Positions 29,140 through 41,167 of a DNA stretch of 64,000 nucleotides are shown one piece after another. The translations under genes and the position numbers were made by a program. A model generated the notes under the pieces. It was not told where the DNA came from. It did no database searches and saw nothing but the letters and a program-made list of their open reading frames with translations. Within the stretch, counting starts at the first letter, position 1. Every line of letters starts with the position of its first letter. The DNA is taken from assembly GCA_028753945.1 (NCBI GenBank), contig JAPNXP010000001.1, positions 15,428,501 to 15,492,500 of the forward strand, read 5' to 3'. The DNA comes from Hexactinellida sp. DTS-2022. Lineage: Eukaryota > Porifera > Hexactinellida.

Positions 29140-29708
29140 CATAGGCGCCGATGTTGGGGTTATGGGGAGGTACACTGGGGGGGGGTACACTTGGGTACTT
29201 GGGGGAACACACAAACAAACACAAACAAACACACAACAATCAAATTTTAATAATATAGATTTCCATTGTTAGTTCTGGTGTAATTGTATAGAAAACAATT
29301 TACAATGAGTTAACAATAATTATGCGGAACCATTGAAAATTGTTATGAAATGTATAATAGAAGCTACTCGATCTCAAAAGTAAATAGAATCTACTCTATC
29401 TCAACAAAGTGATTTCGAATAGCTTCTATTTTCAATTAAAAATATAAGATTGTATATACTACCCTTCGCGCCAGGTCGTTGATGTGCTAGCATCCTCTGG
29501 AGTGAAGGATGTGTAATTTAATGTACTATATTTGTTTAAACCATTAGTAGCTTCATCATTGGCCTCCGAATGCTCAAGTCGCTCGATCTTGGAACGAATT
29601 GACCTTTCTGATCGACTTTCGACCTTGGGCTGCCAAAGTCGAAAAAATTGGCCCAAAGTTGTCCCCCCCCCAGGAAATAACTCACTCCTACAAAGATCGG
29701 CGCCTATG
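29140..29708. mobile_element. hAT-type element with a Helitron-like 5' end inside
   Basis: CATAGGCGCCGATGTTGG at the left is inverted as AGATCGGCGCCTATG at the right. ATTATAAT is duplicated at 29132-29139 and 29709-29716. Inside, 29211-29264 on the minus strand resembles the Helitron-like head (CTATATTATTAAAATTTGAT followed by GT/TTTG repeats). A minus-strand frame of up to 106 codons at 29459-29779 has no recognisable domain. Confidence 0.75.
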
Positions 29709-29716
29709 ATTATAAT

Positions 29717-30919
29717 TACCGGATTCGTAATGTTATCTGTTAATTTGATTATATTTATCCAATCAAATAAAGTGCCCAATGACCCGTGGCATTATACGAC
29801 ATATTTTTATAAGGACACCTAATAAAAACTCAAGCCTGAGATTTAACTAAACTAAGGAAACATACATTGTAATACGTATCTATATACCATATATTCAATG
29901 TAACTTGCTCTATATTTATTAATTTCGTTCAAAGTGGATCCGGTATAGAGGACAGATCCGAAATTGCAGGATCCAATCTCCATGTAGCCAAATAGCACCA
30001 ATAAATGTATTCAGTGCTCCAAGGTATTGAAGTCCCAAGGCCCACAGGGGTTTTTAGGGGGGGGGGGGGTATTTGCCCCCCCCCCCCCCCCTTGGCCTTG
30101 GGATTAAATAATACCATGATTAAAATTAAAGCTGAAGCCGCCCCCCTCACATTCCCAAAATTATACTTTGCCCCCCTTGTCTAAACGTCTGGATGAAACC
30201 CTGCAAGGGGTTTTGTCCATTTATCCCTGCGCACCGGATGCCCTCTCTTAACTAAAACTACTGTAATCTGAAAGTTGCTAACAAGCGGACAAAAATGAAG
30301 CAACATTATTCTCAAATATCATCAGAAAGTTGATATCATACAAAAGGCTGTAATAATAATCACCCACATTGCATTGTATAATTCAAATAACTTTTGTAGT
30401 GAGTCTCTTAGCCAAGAAAATCAGGAGACTTCAATATTTTCTCACTTTATCCGAAATTGGTACAGATATTTCCCTTTTCAATCATGACTAAGTAGTATAA
30501 TGGTTTGAATGGATCGAGCGACTATACGTAATAGCCGGTATTTGTATTAATCATGTTCATACTAGAGAATTAAAGTTAAGTGACAAGTATAGTGTACCGT
30601 TGTGTTATCAACAGTAACAGCTAGTCCCGAGACATAACATACAATAATTAAATACTATCTTAACTTATCTTGCTACAATTCAAACCATCTGTATATAGAA
30701 CCAGGTAGCACTTGAGTGTGAGAATCAAATTCGATTTTGCTACTCTATACATAGATAACCAATCGAGAGCTTGTAGTGTCAATGGTAAGTGTGAATGATT
30801 TAGTGAGTAACGTAACTGAGTGAGATAGCTATATTGGAATATGTACGTAGTCTCATTCGTACTTGTTATAGCTGGTATAATCGAATAATATAGCATAGGT
30901 AAGATATAGTATCAAGAAT
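29717..30919. other. Intergenic DNA with G/C homopolymer runs
   Basis: G and C runs at about 30055-30095 and a CCCCTTGTCTAAACG stretch look like the interior of a degraded hAT-type MITE. No gene is supported. Confidence 0.4.
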
Positions 30920-31516
30920 ATGGCGAGTTTGTGTGACAACACAGTGTACTCTGAATCTGTTTGTGACGCAGCTCACTCATCTCAAGAACTGCTGACACTA
31001 GAGAAGAGACAGGACACAAACGGAGGAATGAGAGAGTTCGAAGTGAGCGAGAACATCGCACTATCCCCCATTGACCTAGGTAATCCCATTGAGGGGGTCA
31101 TGCAGCAAATGAGGAGAAATCTACTCAAATACACTGAGACCTTTAATGGAGTGGTTCTATGTTTCGAGCTGTTAAATGTACAGGGGGACCCGAAAGTATT
31201 GGACAGTGGGTACGTGCTAGTGCGGGTTAGAGCTCGGTACTACGCGTTCTCTCCTCGAGAGGGCGACAAGCTGCGAGGCACAGTCACTAAGGTAGGGGAG
31301 GGACACGTGGCCTGTCTAGTGTACAACTGTTTCAACGCATCTGTAGAGCTCATAGAGGGAGATAGGGGATATGGTGTGGGGGAGGAGGTGGAGTTTGTGG
31401 TGAGATGTGTAAGCCGGACCAAGGATGGTATCCTAGCGGTAATGGGTACAGTGGAAGCAGTGGAAATAGTGAAGAAGAAGAAAAGACGCAAACACAAAAA
31501 GAAGGATAAAATCTGA
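30920..31516 (+). CDS. POLR1F: RNA polymerase I subunit RPA43
   Basis: A 198-residue single-exon protein. ENIALSPIDL in the N-terminal third and the later GTVTKVGEGHVACLVYNCFN, followed by AS, are hallmarks of the RPA43 (TWISTNB) family. The second lies in the S1-like OB fold at about residues 118-180. A lysine-rich tail (KKKKRRKHKKKDK) ends the protein, as in animal RPA43, where it aids nucleolar localisation. The subunit forms the Pol I stalk with RPA14 or its counterpart and binds Rrn3. It is shorter than human RPA43 (338 residues) because the basic tail is short. The start is the first ATG of the frame. Confidence 0.92.
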   Translation: MASLCDNTVYSESVCDAAHSSQELLTLEKRQDTNGGMREFEVSENIALSPIDLGNPIEGVMQQMRRNLLKYTETFNGVVLCFELLNVQGDPKVLDSGYVLVRVRARYYAFSPREGDKLRGTVTKVGEGHVACLVYNCFNASVELIEGDRGYGVGEEVEFVVRCVSRTKDGILAVMGTVEAVEIVKKKKRRKHKKKDKI

Positions 31517-32751
31517 GCCCGGGGTACAAGCTACCAACAACTCTCACACAGTAACAAGATGACTCTCCAGCTCAGAGAAACCAGTGGCATACATATATAT
31601 AATTCCTGTTCTAATTGGCTAGATAATGTTACCCTTTTAGGAAATAATAAGGACGGCGAGTGCTCTCGTAGTTTAGTATTAACTATAGTGCTAATTGCTC
31701 ACCTGCTGTATAGAAAGTGTAGCATTATATTGTATTAAAAGTTAGTGTGAAGAGAGCATGGGGAACCATATTAATTGTAGCAAATTACAGTCTAATTAAC
31801 CATAATGGGTCAATGGTTAATCAAGAATTTTTTAACATGAATTACATGATGCAAGATTCTCATGTTAGTGTTATACGTATAATAGTTTATAGTATAGTAC
31901 AAGATTATGTATTCTATGTATAATGTATCAGCCGAGGGCGCTGTGTAGCAGGGTTCTCAAGTAAACCTCAATTAAATTTTGACAATACAGCCGACTCCGT
32001 TTAATAGGGTGATTTTTTTAGGAACAGAAACACACCAATATAAGTTAATCCCAAAGTTATTCGGTTAATCGGTCCAAATTATGTTGTTTAGGCAAGATTA
32101 GGTTTAATAGCAATATATTCGCTTAAAAGAATCAAAAAATTTTATTAAACGAGTCAGTATTCGGTTAATTATTCCAAAGTTTGTCGGCAAATATATTTAT
32201 ACCATTCGTGTAGGAGTATATGCGTACTTATTCATATTCCAGTAAATCCGTATACTGTATAATAAATACATAGACCTGAATATTAGCATATTTTGGTTAC
32301 TTGTTTCTCAGCTTAATGAGCCAAATGCCCTCGGATAAAACTGATAACAGTGGGACCAGGTGGGGCCAATTTAGACCAACTTAGAATTATATAAAATATA
32401 TCACAAGTTCACAACGACTCACGACTAAATCAACAATTGTGTGGAGAATAGTCGGTCCTATTTTGATACCGAGTGAAATATCTGGTCCCACCTTGCGGTG
32501 GGGTAATGGCCTCACCGTCGCACCGTTACTGCTTGTCGGTAACTAAACTGCTATTTTGGTCAGTCATTTGGGTGCCGGTAATAGACAGGTGTTACGAACA
32601 TGGTAATAGTTAGTAGAACCAAATATAGAAACTGTAAACTCGCATAGTTATAATTGGACCAGTTTGTACCAGGCAGACTGTAATCCGATTGAATTGTTTA
32701 ATAAAGCAAATCAAGCAAGGCTGATACTGTCTATTTGTTTGAAACTAAATA

Positions 32752-32894
32752 CAGTAAAACCTCGTTAGTACCCACGATTAATATGAACACTATTCCAGTC
32801 CCCTTCAAGCCTTCTCAATACCAGGTTAATACGAATTCCGGATAAAAACATTGTTTGACGATCCCTTGGTGTTCGTACTAACGAGGTTATACTG
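32752..32894. mobile_element. Tigger-like MITE
   Basis: The left end is CAGTAAAACCTCGTTAGTAC and the right end GTACTAACGAGGTTATACTG, an inverted repeat of about 20 bp. TA precedes the left end; the right flank reads AA. The same family as 15329 and 16841. Confidence 0.7.
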
Positions 32895-33791
32895 AACTTT
32901 GGTTAATTGCAAATATCAACTGTCGTGAATACGAACACCAGGGGACTTACAAAATTTGTTCGCCTTTTTCGAAGTTGGTCACAGGTGTCACTACACTAAG
33001 TATAAGGCATTTAAGGGACAAAAAACAGTGTAGATTTGAGCACACGGATTTCTATTAATCAAACTAGTATACAAATGAGTGGGTACAATAATTATATTAA
33101 ATGATAGATTCTTTTAATTACTATTTTGGCCAATTTAATTAAATAATTGATCAGCACTTGAGATGAATAAAACATGAATAGAGGATAATTTAGAAAGCTC
33201 GAGGTATAAGAGCAGAGTGGAAGCGCCACCATGCTGCATTTGCATTAAATATTAATTAGTTGCATATACGTGTACGTATTGAAATTGAATACAACTTAAG
33301 TTCAATCTACTGGAGCGCAGAATAGCCATATGGAATATTGTATATTAATATAATAAACCATTTAATCAATTGAACCTGATTACAGGTCAACATTAATTTA
33401 TATTAACAAGAAAATATTCCTTGCGGTTCACAATGATCGAACAAAACAGGGCATTAATGATCATGATGAATTTCGGTGGAATTAGTATCGTGGCATACAG
33501 CTGACAATATTCTAGAGAAGTAGACTCGCTTATAGATATTTGGCAGCAGCTGAATCAATTAGATTAAGATTTGGATATATATACAGATTCTAGGACGGTA
33601 GAATCTGAATTATAAATCCATTAACTTGATCCAAGCTTTCATTATTTTCTCGTATACTATTGTGATGTAACAACAGTATACGAAAAAATGCCCGTAAGAA
33701 ATATCGCTTTGTCAATTTAACTTCAGTAGTATCAGTACGTTTCTATTAACAATTAACAAGTACCCAACAAGACAGAGAGGTATGCATATGG

Positions 33792-33895
33792 CAGCGATTC
33801 CCAACCTTTTTCAACCGTAGACCCCCTATAGTAAATAGTATTAGACATTCTGTGGACCCCCTCCCATTATCCGTGGACCAGGTTGGGAACCACTG
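33792..33895. mobile_element. Short hAT-type MITE (CAGTGGTTCCCAACC family)
   Basis: The left end is CAGCGATTCCCAACC and the right end GGTTGGGAACCACTG. The flanks GCATATGG and GCGTAAGG match at six of eight positions, consistent with an aged 8-bp duplication. Related copies lie at 35472-35613 and about 41979-42112. Confidence 0.7.
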
Positions 33896-34228
33896 GCGTA
33901 AGGCTGGTAAATATAGTCACAAAGGTGTGGGGTATAAATAGCCAAGATACATTATGTTGTTTGAATTAATGTGATCAGATTAATTTCAGAGTATCCATAG
34001 GCTAGGCCCTAGGGGAAATAAACCAATTACTCATTAACCGATATTTCGCCTTTCTGTGTTCGCGCATTAACGAGTCTATATTAACTCAATCCCAAATTTA
34101 TTTTGATTATCCATATCATATGAAACTACACATAGATATATTCTAAGCGAATGACGAAAATAGTCCATTCTAGGCTTCTAGCTTGTATTTAACAAAAAAA
34201 TCACATACCTTGAACAGAACATACAAGT

Positions 34229-34535
34229 ATAGACTCTCGTTAATACTAATACCAAGGGACTGTCGAAAATACTAGGTCCATATTACTTTGTATCAGTGGC
34301 GGATTTCTTTTAAATTATTGGGGGAGGGGCAAGATTTGTTTAATCAATTAGAAAAAATGCTAGATTAGCACTGATTTTAATTAAATATATTTTTTACAAT
34401 AGGGATAAAATTATTGTCGGGCAACTACCCCCACCCCTAACCCCCGGGAGATCCGCCACAAAATTGCATAGGCTAGGGGATTTAACTTTGTTCGCCTTAA
34501 CTGATATTTCGCATTATCCGTGTTCGTACTAACGA
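34229..34535. mobile_element. Nested MITEs (hAT-type inside Tigger-type)
   Basis: An outer element begins near ACTCTCGTTAATACTAATAC and ends at GTTCGTACTAACGAGA. Its middle holds an insertion running from CAGTGGCGGAT (34297) to ATCCGCCAC (about 34458) with C-rich interior. The order of insertion is therefore Tigger first, hAT second. Confidence 0.55.
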
Positions 34536-35471
34536 GATTCCCACTTATAACGAAGTTAAATAGACATTCATAAGACAGATAAAGTAGCTTAGGCCAGGTA
34601 AAATAAATAAATATTTTATCTTCTAGATTTTTCAGAAAATTCCGACGGCAGATTAGAAATCACCTGACAATGCTTAAATAATTAAAGTAATGCTCTAAAA
34701 TACAAGACTTATTAAAATGGATACAATAAAGTAAATAAATAAATAACTGATACACTAACTTCCTACGTAGGAGCCGAAGTGAAATTAGTGGCTACTAACT
34801 TCACTCGAATGATGTAGCCTTAGATAGCCAATAGTTCATAGTAGGTTTCATTAGTCTAGGAGTGTGATAATAAGTTCAGCTGCATGTACTAATCCTGCAT
34901 TAGGAATTCGATATATGTTTATAAGTTTGTTAATTAATCTACTGATAAAGCAAGTGTTATATGGTTCAATATGTACCTTGCGTTCCTTTGCAGTATTTGT
35001 AAGAAAAACATGTTTAGAGACAACATGCATGTCTGGTAGTGGTATTGATTGTAACTGGAGATACAATAATATATGATTATGGTAGCAAGTATAGCCGAAT
35101 AACAGTCGTTTTTAGTAAAAGATGTGGTTTTAATTCTAATAGAACTTCGAAGAAAAATAAAGTTAGATAAGTACAAATGTCCAATCAACAGATAGGAGCG
35201 TATTTCCTTTGAGTAAATAGAAAAATTGTTATTCAGTGTACTCGAATTTAATTTGGTGATTACAATATTTGCTAACACATAACTATGGAAATATGATATA
35301 TTTAACCAGATGCAAATATCTATCTACACTAGGATTTAATAATTTTAGTAATTGTTCTCCGATTCTGTGGAATTACAACTTATAAGAACTGCACTAATTA
35401 CAGTAGACTCAGATTAATAGAGAAAAGTTAATGGCATGCAGTTTATTATGGAGATATTGGGAAACTTGGAT

Positions 35472-35613
35472 CAGTGATTCACAACCTTTAACCGTGGCCC
35501 ACTATAGCAAATATTAGACATACTGTGGACACGCTCCCATTGACCGTAATGCAAATTTTTTGATTTTGTGGACCCCCTACTGCCGCCCGTGGACCCGAGG
35601 TTGGGAACCACTG
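35472..35613. mobile_element. hAT-type MITE (CAGTGGTTCCCAACC family)
   Basis: The left end is CAGTGATTCACAACC and the right end GGTTGGGAACCACTG. The flanking octamers ACTTGGAT and CCTTAGAT partly match. The interior includes CTGTGGAC and GTGGACCCCC motifs shared with the 33792 copy. Confidence 0.65.
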
Positions 35614-35646
35614 CCTTAGATTAACTCATTTTTCAGTTTGACTGTA

Positions 35647-35840
35647 CAGTAAACTCTGTTTAATAGAGCCACCGGTTAATAGATTTCAGTCATTTCACTG
35701 CTTAATCGGGTCAAAATTTCGCAGGATTTATTTGACGGAATTACATTTTGGCTTAAAATATTTTCGGTTAATAGATTTCTCCGCTCAATCGGAGCAAAGC
35801 AACCTGGTCCCAAGGTGACTATATTAAGCGGAGTTGACTG
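35647..35840. mobile_element. Tigger-like MITE (CAGTCAACTCCGCTTAATAG family)
   Basis: The left end is CAGTAAACTCTGTTTAATAG and the right end ATTAAGCGGAGTTGACTG. TA lies on both sides. It is the same family as 49036-49224 and 53062-53473. Confidence 0.75.
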
Positions 35841-36127
35841 TATTTCTCTGAGAAATATGAAATTAAATGCCTTTAATAAACTCTCAATAAATAAATTGAA
35901 CAGTTTTAAAGATATAAATGTATACAAAATAGTAACAACATATACTTAGTGAGCTCTGTATTAACTTGATATTATACTAACCTTTCAGGAATAGTAAATA
36001 TCAAGTTATTACAGAGCTATACTAAATATATTACGCATATAAATTAGGTATCAAATCTTGAACAAGCGTATTATAAATGTGCTCGCATCTGTGGTTAGGC
36101 ACTGGCAATATAATTAACCTCACAACA

Positions 36128-36297
36128 GCTGTAATGGCAAAGCCCATGCGAAAACAAGAAACGACCGTAAGGTGTTGGAAGCTGAAATAGATAAACTGCA
36201 GCAAGAATACGAGTCATATCACAGGAAGAACAACGCACTATATAACTCTAATATAATTCCTTCTCTATCGAAATTGTCTGAGACTGGAATAAGGGAG
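36128..36297 (+). pseudogene. Fragment related to the bZIP gene at 40.86 kb
   Basis: After an acceptor-like CACAACAG the frame reads through KTRNDRKVLEAEIDKLQQEY and on to a stop near 36297. It lines up with the zipper of the small bZIP protein at 40859 (KCLEAEKEKLQREY there). The basic region is incomplete and no start codon or upstream exon is evident. The last part of the fragment runs into an inverted repeat at about 36257-36346. It may be a decayed paralogue or the last exon of an unrecognised gene. Confidence 0.5.
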
Positions 36298-37208
36298 TAG
36301 GGCAAGGACAAATATTAAACCAGTCCCGGACAATTTCGATAGAGAATTAAAGTCACGATTCCAGATAGCCATTGGATCATTAGATGCGTGGTGTGTATAA
36401 TAAAGTATTCATATTCGAAAGGATGTAAGACTCCATCATTACTAATACTCGCATGGTTGATTGGTAATTGGCTGAGTCTATTTGCCAGTTTACAATGTTC
36501 GGCAAATTCATTCTGTTCTGTCATACAGTATGCTATAGCGATCTCAGAGCATCTATGAATAAAATAAAATCACATACTGTATGCATAAACCAAACAATGT
36601 TACATAGAACATTATTTCGAGAAAAGATTAATGTGAAAATACCAGAATGGTATTCTATAGTGTCCACACCCATTAACGTATTTATAAGCATATTGTGTAT
36701 AAGTCAGTGCCTATAATATTAAGTAAGCATAACTAGATATAAAGTTACGGAGATAATAAGAATAAATTAATTATAATATAAAACTACTTATTAAAGTACA
36801 GCAGATGCGAATCAAATACACAGTGCAATATGTTATATTCGTAATATCCAGATTCCTAAGCAGATACTAATTGCTATTTAATTAAGATTAGTGGTGGATT
36901 AATTGAGGATGAGAAGTAATTATTCTCATTAGCAACATCTGGAGACTGGAAAGTATGATAGTGCTGGGGCAAGGAAATCAAAATGAATAATTTACACAGA
37001 GTTCTGTATCACTATTTCTAAGCTGTTTATTATATACCAAGTAGATTCATATGGAATAGTGCACACTATGTTATGTAGATCAATTTTGTAGAGCGATTCT
37101 GGAGGAATCACTAGCCTACCTCGCAAAATTACGTATTTACATACAGTGAACTCCCGTTATAACGAAGTCTAAGGGACCCTTGATGTATTACGATAAAGCG
37201 GGGAGCGC

Positions 37209-37446
37209 TGCGTTAGTGCGAAATTGTGGGTTGTCACTAATGCGAATTTTCTAAGTTGTCATTAGTTCTACTGAGATTTCATAGAGTTGTCATTAGTAAT
37301 AATATGATTTCAACCACTCTTCATATTATATTCATTTATTAGTAATAAGTTATATTAAACTAGGACAACTCTATGAAATCTCAATAGAACTAATGACAAC
37401 TTAGAAAATTCGCACAAGTGACAACCCCCAATTTCGCACTAATGCA
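37209..37446. mobile_element. Foldback element with about 85-bp inverted arms
   Basis: TGCGTTAGTGCGAAATTGTG at the left is inverted as CAATTTCGCACTAATGCA at the right. Pairing continues through AGTTGTCATTAGTTCTA / TAGAACTAATGACAACT to the centre at about 37330. It sits directly beside a truncated Tigger end that starts at 37145 (CAGTGAACTCCCGTTATAAC). Confidence 0.75.
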
Positions 37447-40400
37447 TGCACCTCTAAAAGTGGAGTAAAATCAACTACTTACCTTGTTGTTAACCAACTC
37501 GCCTAGATTGCTCATGTGGTGTTGTTTGATAATTTATCCCGATTTTTCCTATTACATGCTTAGGTGTAGATACATTTAGCAATGATTCGCGATTATTAAT
37601 GTTAAATCTCCGTTAGGAAGGGGGAAAATATTCGGGGTAGGCGATTTTTTGAATGGGGCTACTATTCGAGTAAATATGATATTTAGACTTCAAATGGACT
37701 GAGACAGATTATGTAAGTTTCGATATAAACTGTCCACTAGACATACTGTATGTGATCTAGGATACGGATACAGAGAATCATTTACAAACAATACATAATA
37801 CAATAAATAATAATACTGTTGTCATTAATAACTAACAGTATTATTATTTATTGTAAATGATACCAGAAAACATGTTAATGATACCAGAAAACATAACTAT
37901 ATAGTACACAGTGATTTGGTAGTAATTAGTAAAAATCAGTCTTATGATAGACTGTAACACTGTCTATGTAAGGCGGAAAAGATAATGAGAATAACAAATA
38001 TTGAAAAAGAGATTCGTCAATCAATTCTGTTAGATAAGAAAATATTAATGAGAAATATTATTTTTGGAAGGATTACTCAAGCGATATTATTTCACAATTT
38101 ATAAGCAAATAGTATGAAGTCATTGAGATAATTCACTCAATTCTTAACGGGCATTATTTGCTATTATACTGGTTAAAGACTAAAGAGTCAAACTTTTAAG
38201 TAAATGTGATAAGTATAAATGTATAGAGCATAAAACTTCAACTAGTTAGAAAATGCCAATTAAACATGTTAAATAATGAAAGTGTGTTAACTTATATTCA
38301 TCAATTCCATTAATAAAATAATATTCCGTCTTCCTAACCAACATGCAACATAATGTAGTATGTTTAAAGTTCGCGTATAGTAAGTCACATTTTGCATGAA
38401 ATTTGCTAGCTAATAGGCGAACTTGCTATTAGAAGAACATTAAATGCTGGCTTGGGGATTAAAAGTAAGTTGCTAATAACGCAATATAATATTGCTATTC
38501 GGCGAACAAAAAACTAAACCGGTTTTCGCATGTTGCTATAAGAAGATGATGGCCGATTTGTAATTATTTTAGTCCATATTTTAACATTTCGAATAACTTG
38601 GTGGTTTTCAGTAGTTTTAACTTATAGCATACTTATATAAATCTGAATCTACATAAAATTACATATCTCGTCCTGCCATATTTCCAGGATTTTAACATAC
38701 AGTAATTGCATAATAAGGTTTAGGTGCTTTAAATAAATTCGTTTAACCAAAAACCTTTTTACTCAGGGCCGTTCAAACGTTACATAACGCAAAAATTACA
38801 GGAAAAATTGGAACCTCCCTATGTCACGCTTTTTGACAATCTTTCAATACAAGAAGGAAGGTCTATCACACATTGGCTAACCACTTCCCCCTTGACCGTT
38901 TGAAAGCCCTTACCTATTAATTAACATACGACATTAACTAAATGTAGAAACAACTTTACTGTCAATTATCTACATAATGCTATATAAATAATATATTAAT
39001 TTTCTGTCTAGTAAATAAGTACATACCAAATATTAGCTATACACTCGTGTATTCTCTTCATCCAATCAATATAATATTGTATTTACAGTTCAAATATAAT
39101 ACATTGAGCAGTTTGTGATTCTCTTATTTCATATAATAGAAATCTTATCGTATGACTTAGGATATGCTTGATGCGAGATATAACTACAATTTTTAGAGTG
39201 AGATATCTTGCAAATTTAATGCTAATTCAGCGTGACATCACCGATTCACGCCATAATGATTTAAGTCATACTAAAGTTTCGAATTTTTACTGTGCCGACT
39301 ATACTATAGTATAGTGGCCCAGTATTGGAATCACTGCCTTTATTATTATTTTTTTTTTTTTTTTTTCTCCGTAGACGGTGCCCTGGCCTGAGCTTTATAG
39401 TTGATGGGCTGAAACTTGGCATGTAGATGCGATGGGACCGTCTAATTTGCACCTGGGGTTACGATTTTTGATTAACAAATTTTTGACACATCTTTAACAC
39501 CTTTCAAAATTTGTCTGGTCCATAACTCAAAATATGTTTTACTAAACCCCCAAATTTTATTTCACATTTGGATTCACCATAAAATTCTGCGTCTGATGGG
39601 AGAAGAGAACTTTTAATAAAGATTTTTATTTCTGCCACAAATGTGGTTTGAAATTTCTTTGTTTACTCACACTTCAATTTCAGTAAAACTGTGAAATCTA
39701 ATTCCATTTTTCAACTTGTTAGATTTAATATGCAGTATGAAGTTATGGACATACTAGCATACTTGCCAACCTATAACAAGTCTTTGGCGGGACATAAGGA
39801 AGTTTGGCGGGACAAAGAACATTAGTACATAAATAAGTGAAGTAGTATTACCATTTGTACGGATGTCCTAGTAATTGTAATAATTTGATTATCTCAACGG
39901 AAGGAACCTTGCTCCAATTGCATAAAACGAGACGTCCCGTCAATAAAACGGGACGCTAGTAAATTCTACAGATTTATTACCTAATTGGAAGAAGCAATGA
40001 ACAGATCTTTATATTTTATTGTTATTGTCAATTTGTCACAAAAATTAAATACAGGGTACAAAAGCGGGACAAACGTGTCTAAAAGCGGGACAATTCACAA
40101 AATCTTTGCCAAAAAGCGAGACGGTTGGCAAGTATGTACTAGTTTTGCACTTTTTCTGTAATAATTTAGTAGTATTTTCCAAGTATTTAAATTACTAGCT
40201 GAGCAAATTTTTGTATATTATTTCATGTGGGACCGCAAGACGTTCCCAAATTACCATGGGGACCAAAATGATATTTTTTTTCAAAAAGTTTGGGAACCAC
40301 CGATATATAAGTATGTGACTCTTATCCAAAATTCGTATTAACCAGTGTCATTTGTAGTAAAAAGGCTTTAAATGTAGTGTGCTGAAATAATGTACGTATT

Positions 40401-40858
40401 AACCGGAAAATTTGTATTAACCGTGTTCGTATTAACTAGGTTCTACTGTAATCAGTTGAAATCAAATCTTATACTGAGTACGTATATGTAAATAAAGAAC
40501 ATGGATATTTTGTGGAATATTCCCCTGAGCAGATAAGCAAACAAGTATTTTAATATTGAAATGGAGTATAGCAGTTGCTTTAAAATTTCATGAAATATAA
40601 CAAATAATTGCATTTATCACTCGCTGGCACAAAATTGCTCTACTAGCTTGCACCGTAATACATAATTCTGTCTTATAATAGATAATAATTAAATAGACTT
40701 GCGAATTAATTTGATAAATAATGCAAACAACAACACAAAGTACTAGCTTACAATACAACATTCAATGCAATAGAAGTATAATAGCTGAGCGACTATAAAT
40801 AGCAGAGGGGAATGAGGAATTATTAGAGCACAACTAAAACACAAATCAAAACAAAAGA
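37447..40858. other. AT-rich intergenic DNA with repeats
   Basis: It contains a GGGCCGTTCAAACGTTAC...CCGTTTGAAAGCCC element at about 38766-38910, a copy of the TAGCAAGTC/TTGCTATTAG repeat at about 38370-38510, a T run at 39350-39366 and a Tigger end at 40449. Another copy of the first family lies at 49398-49554. No coding sequence is seen. Confidence 0.45.
39758..40136. mobile_element. TIR element (CATACTTGCCAACC ends)
   Basis: The left end CATACTTGCCAACC is inverted at the right as GGTTGGCAAGTATG. TACTAG flanks both sides (39752-39757 and 40137-40142), so a short target duplication is likely. The interior repeats GCGGGACA several times in both orientations. Confidence 0.65.
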
Positions 40859-41167
40859 ATGGACCCAACATTTTGTGCAGTAATCGCGGACATCGAAATA
40901 AAAAAACTTAATAATTTTATTAAAAATAACAATATCAGCCCTGATGAAGCCAAGGCAATAAAGTATTCGCGGCGACTGAAGAAAATGAGTCGGTATAACA
41001 AAGCTCAGCGCGAGAAAAAGAAACGGCTCCAAAAGTGCTTGGAAGCTGAAAAAGAAAAGCTACAAAGAGAGTATGATCGCATTATCAATGAGGTCGATGC
41101 CTTGAGGGAAACCAAGCTTCATTACGAAGTTATGCAGCTCCTAGATGACCTCGAAAAGCAATTTTAA
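40859..41167 (+). CDS. Small Maf-like bZIP protein with altered DNA-contact residues
   Basis: A 102-residue single-exon protein. The layout is that of small Maf factors. A short stretch (LNNFI...ISPDEAKAIKYSRR, about 17-39) resembles the Maf extended-homology region. Then come a basic region (40-56) and a leucine zipper (L61, L68, I75, L82, Y89). The spacing is canonical: R51 lies exactly ten residues before L61, and position 43, eight before R51, is where bZIP proteins carry an invariant Asn. Here it is Met, and the conserved Ala positions are also changed (Y46 kept as in Maf, N47 in place of Ala). Basic charge remains high (REKKKR). I infer a dimerising bZIP with altered or lost specificity. 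An AATAAA lies at 41230. Chance coiled coil is the alternative. Confidence 0.55.
   Translation: MDPTFCAVIADIEIKKLNNFIKNNNISPDEAKAIKYSRRLKKMSRYNKAQREKKKRLQKCLEAEKEKLQREYDRIINEVDALRETKLHYEVMQLLDDLEKQF

Larger units (their letters stand above)
31517..36120. other. 4.6-kb gene-free, MITE-rich intergenic region
   Basis: Apart from the individually listed MITEs, a partial CAGCCGACTCCGTTTAATAG element begins near 31987, and a TIR fragment GAACACCAGGGGAC lies at 32934. Remaining sequence is AT-rich without coding character. Confidence 0.4.
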
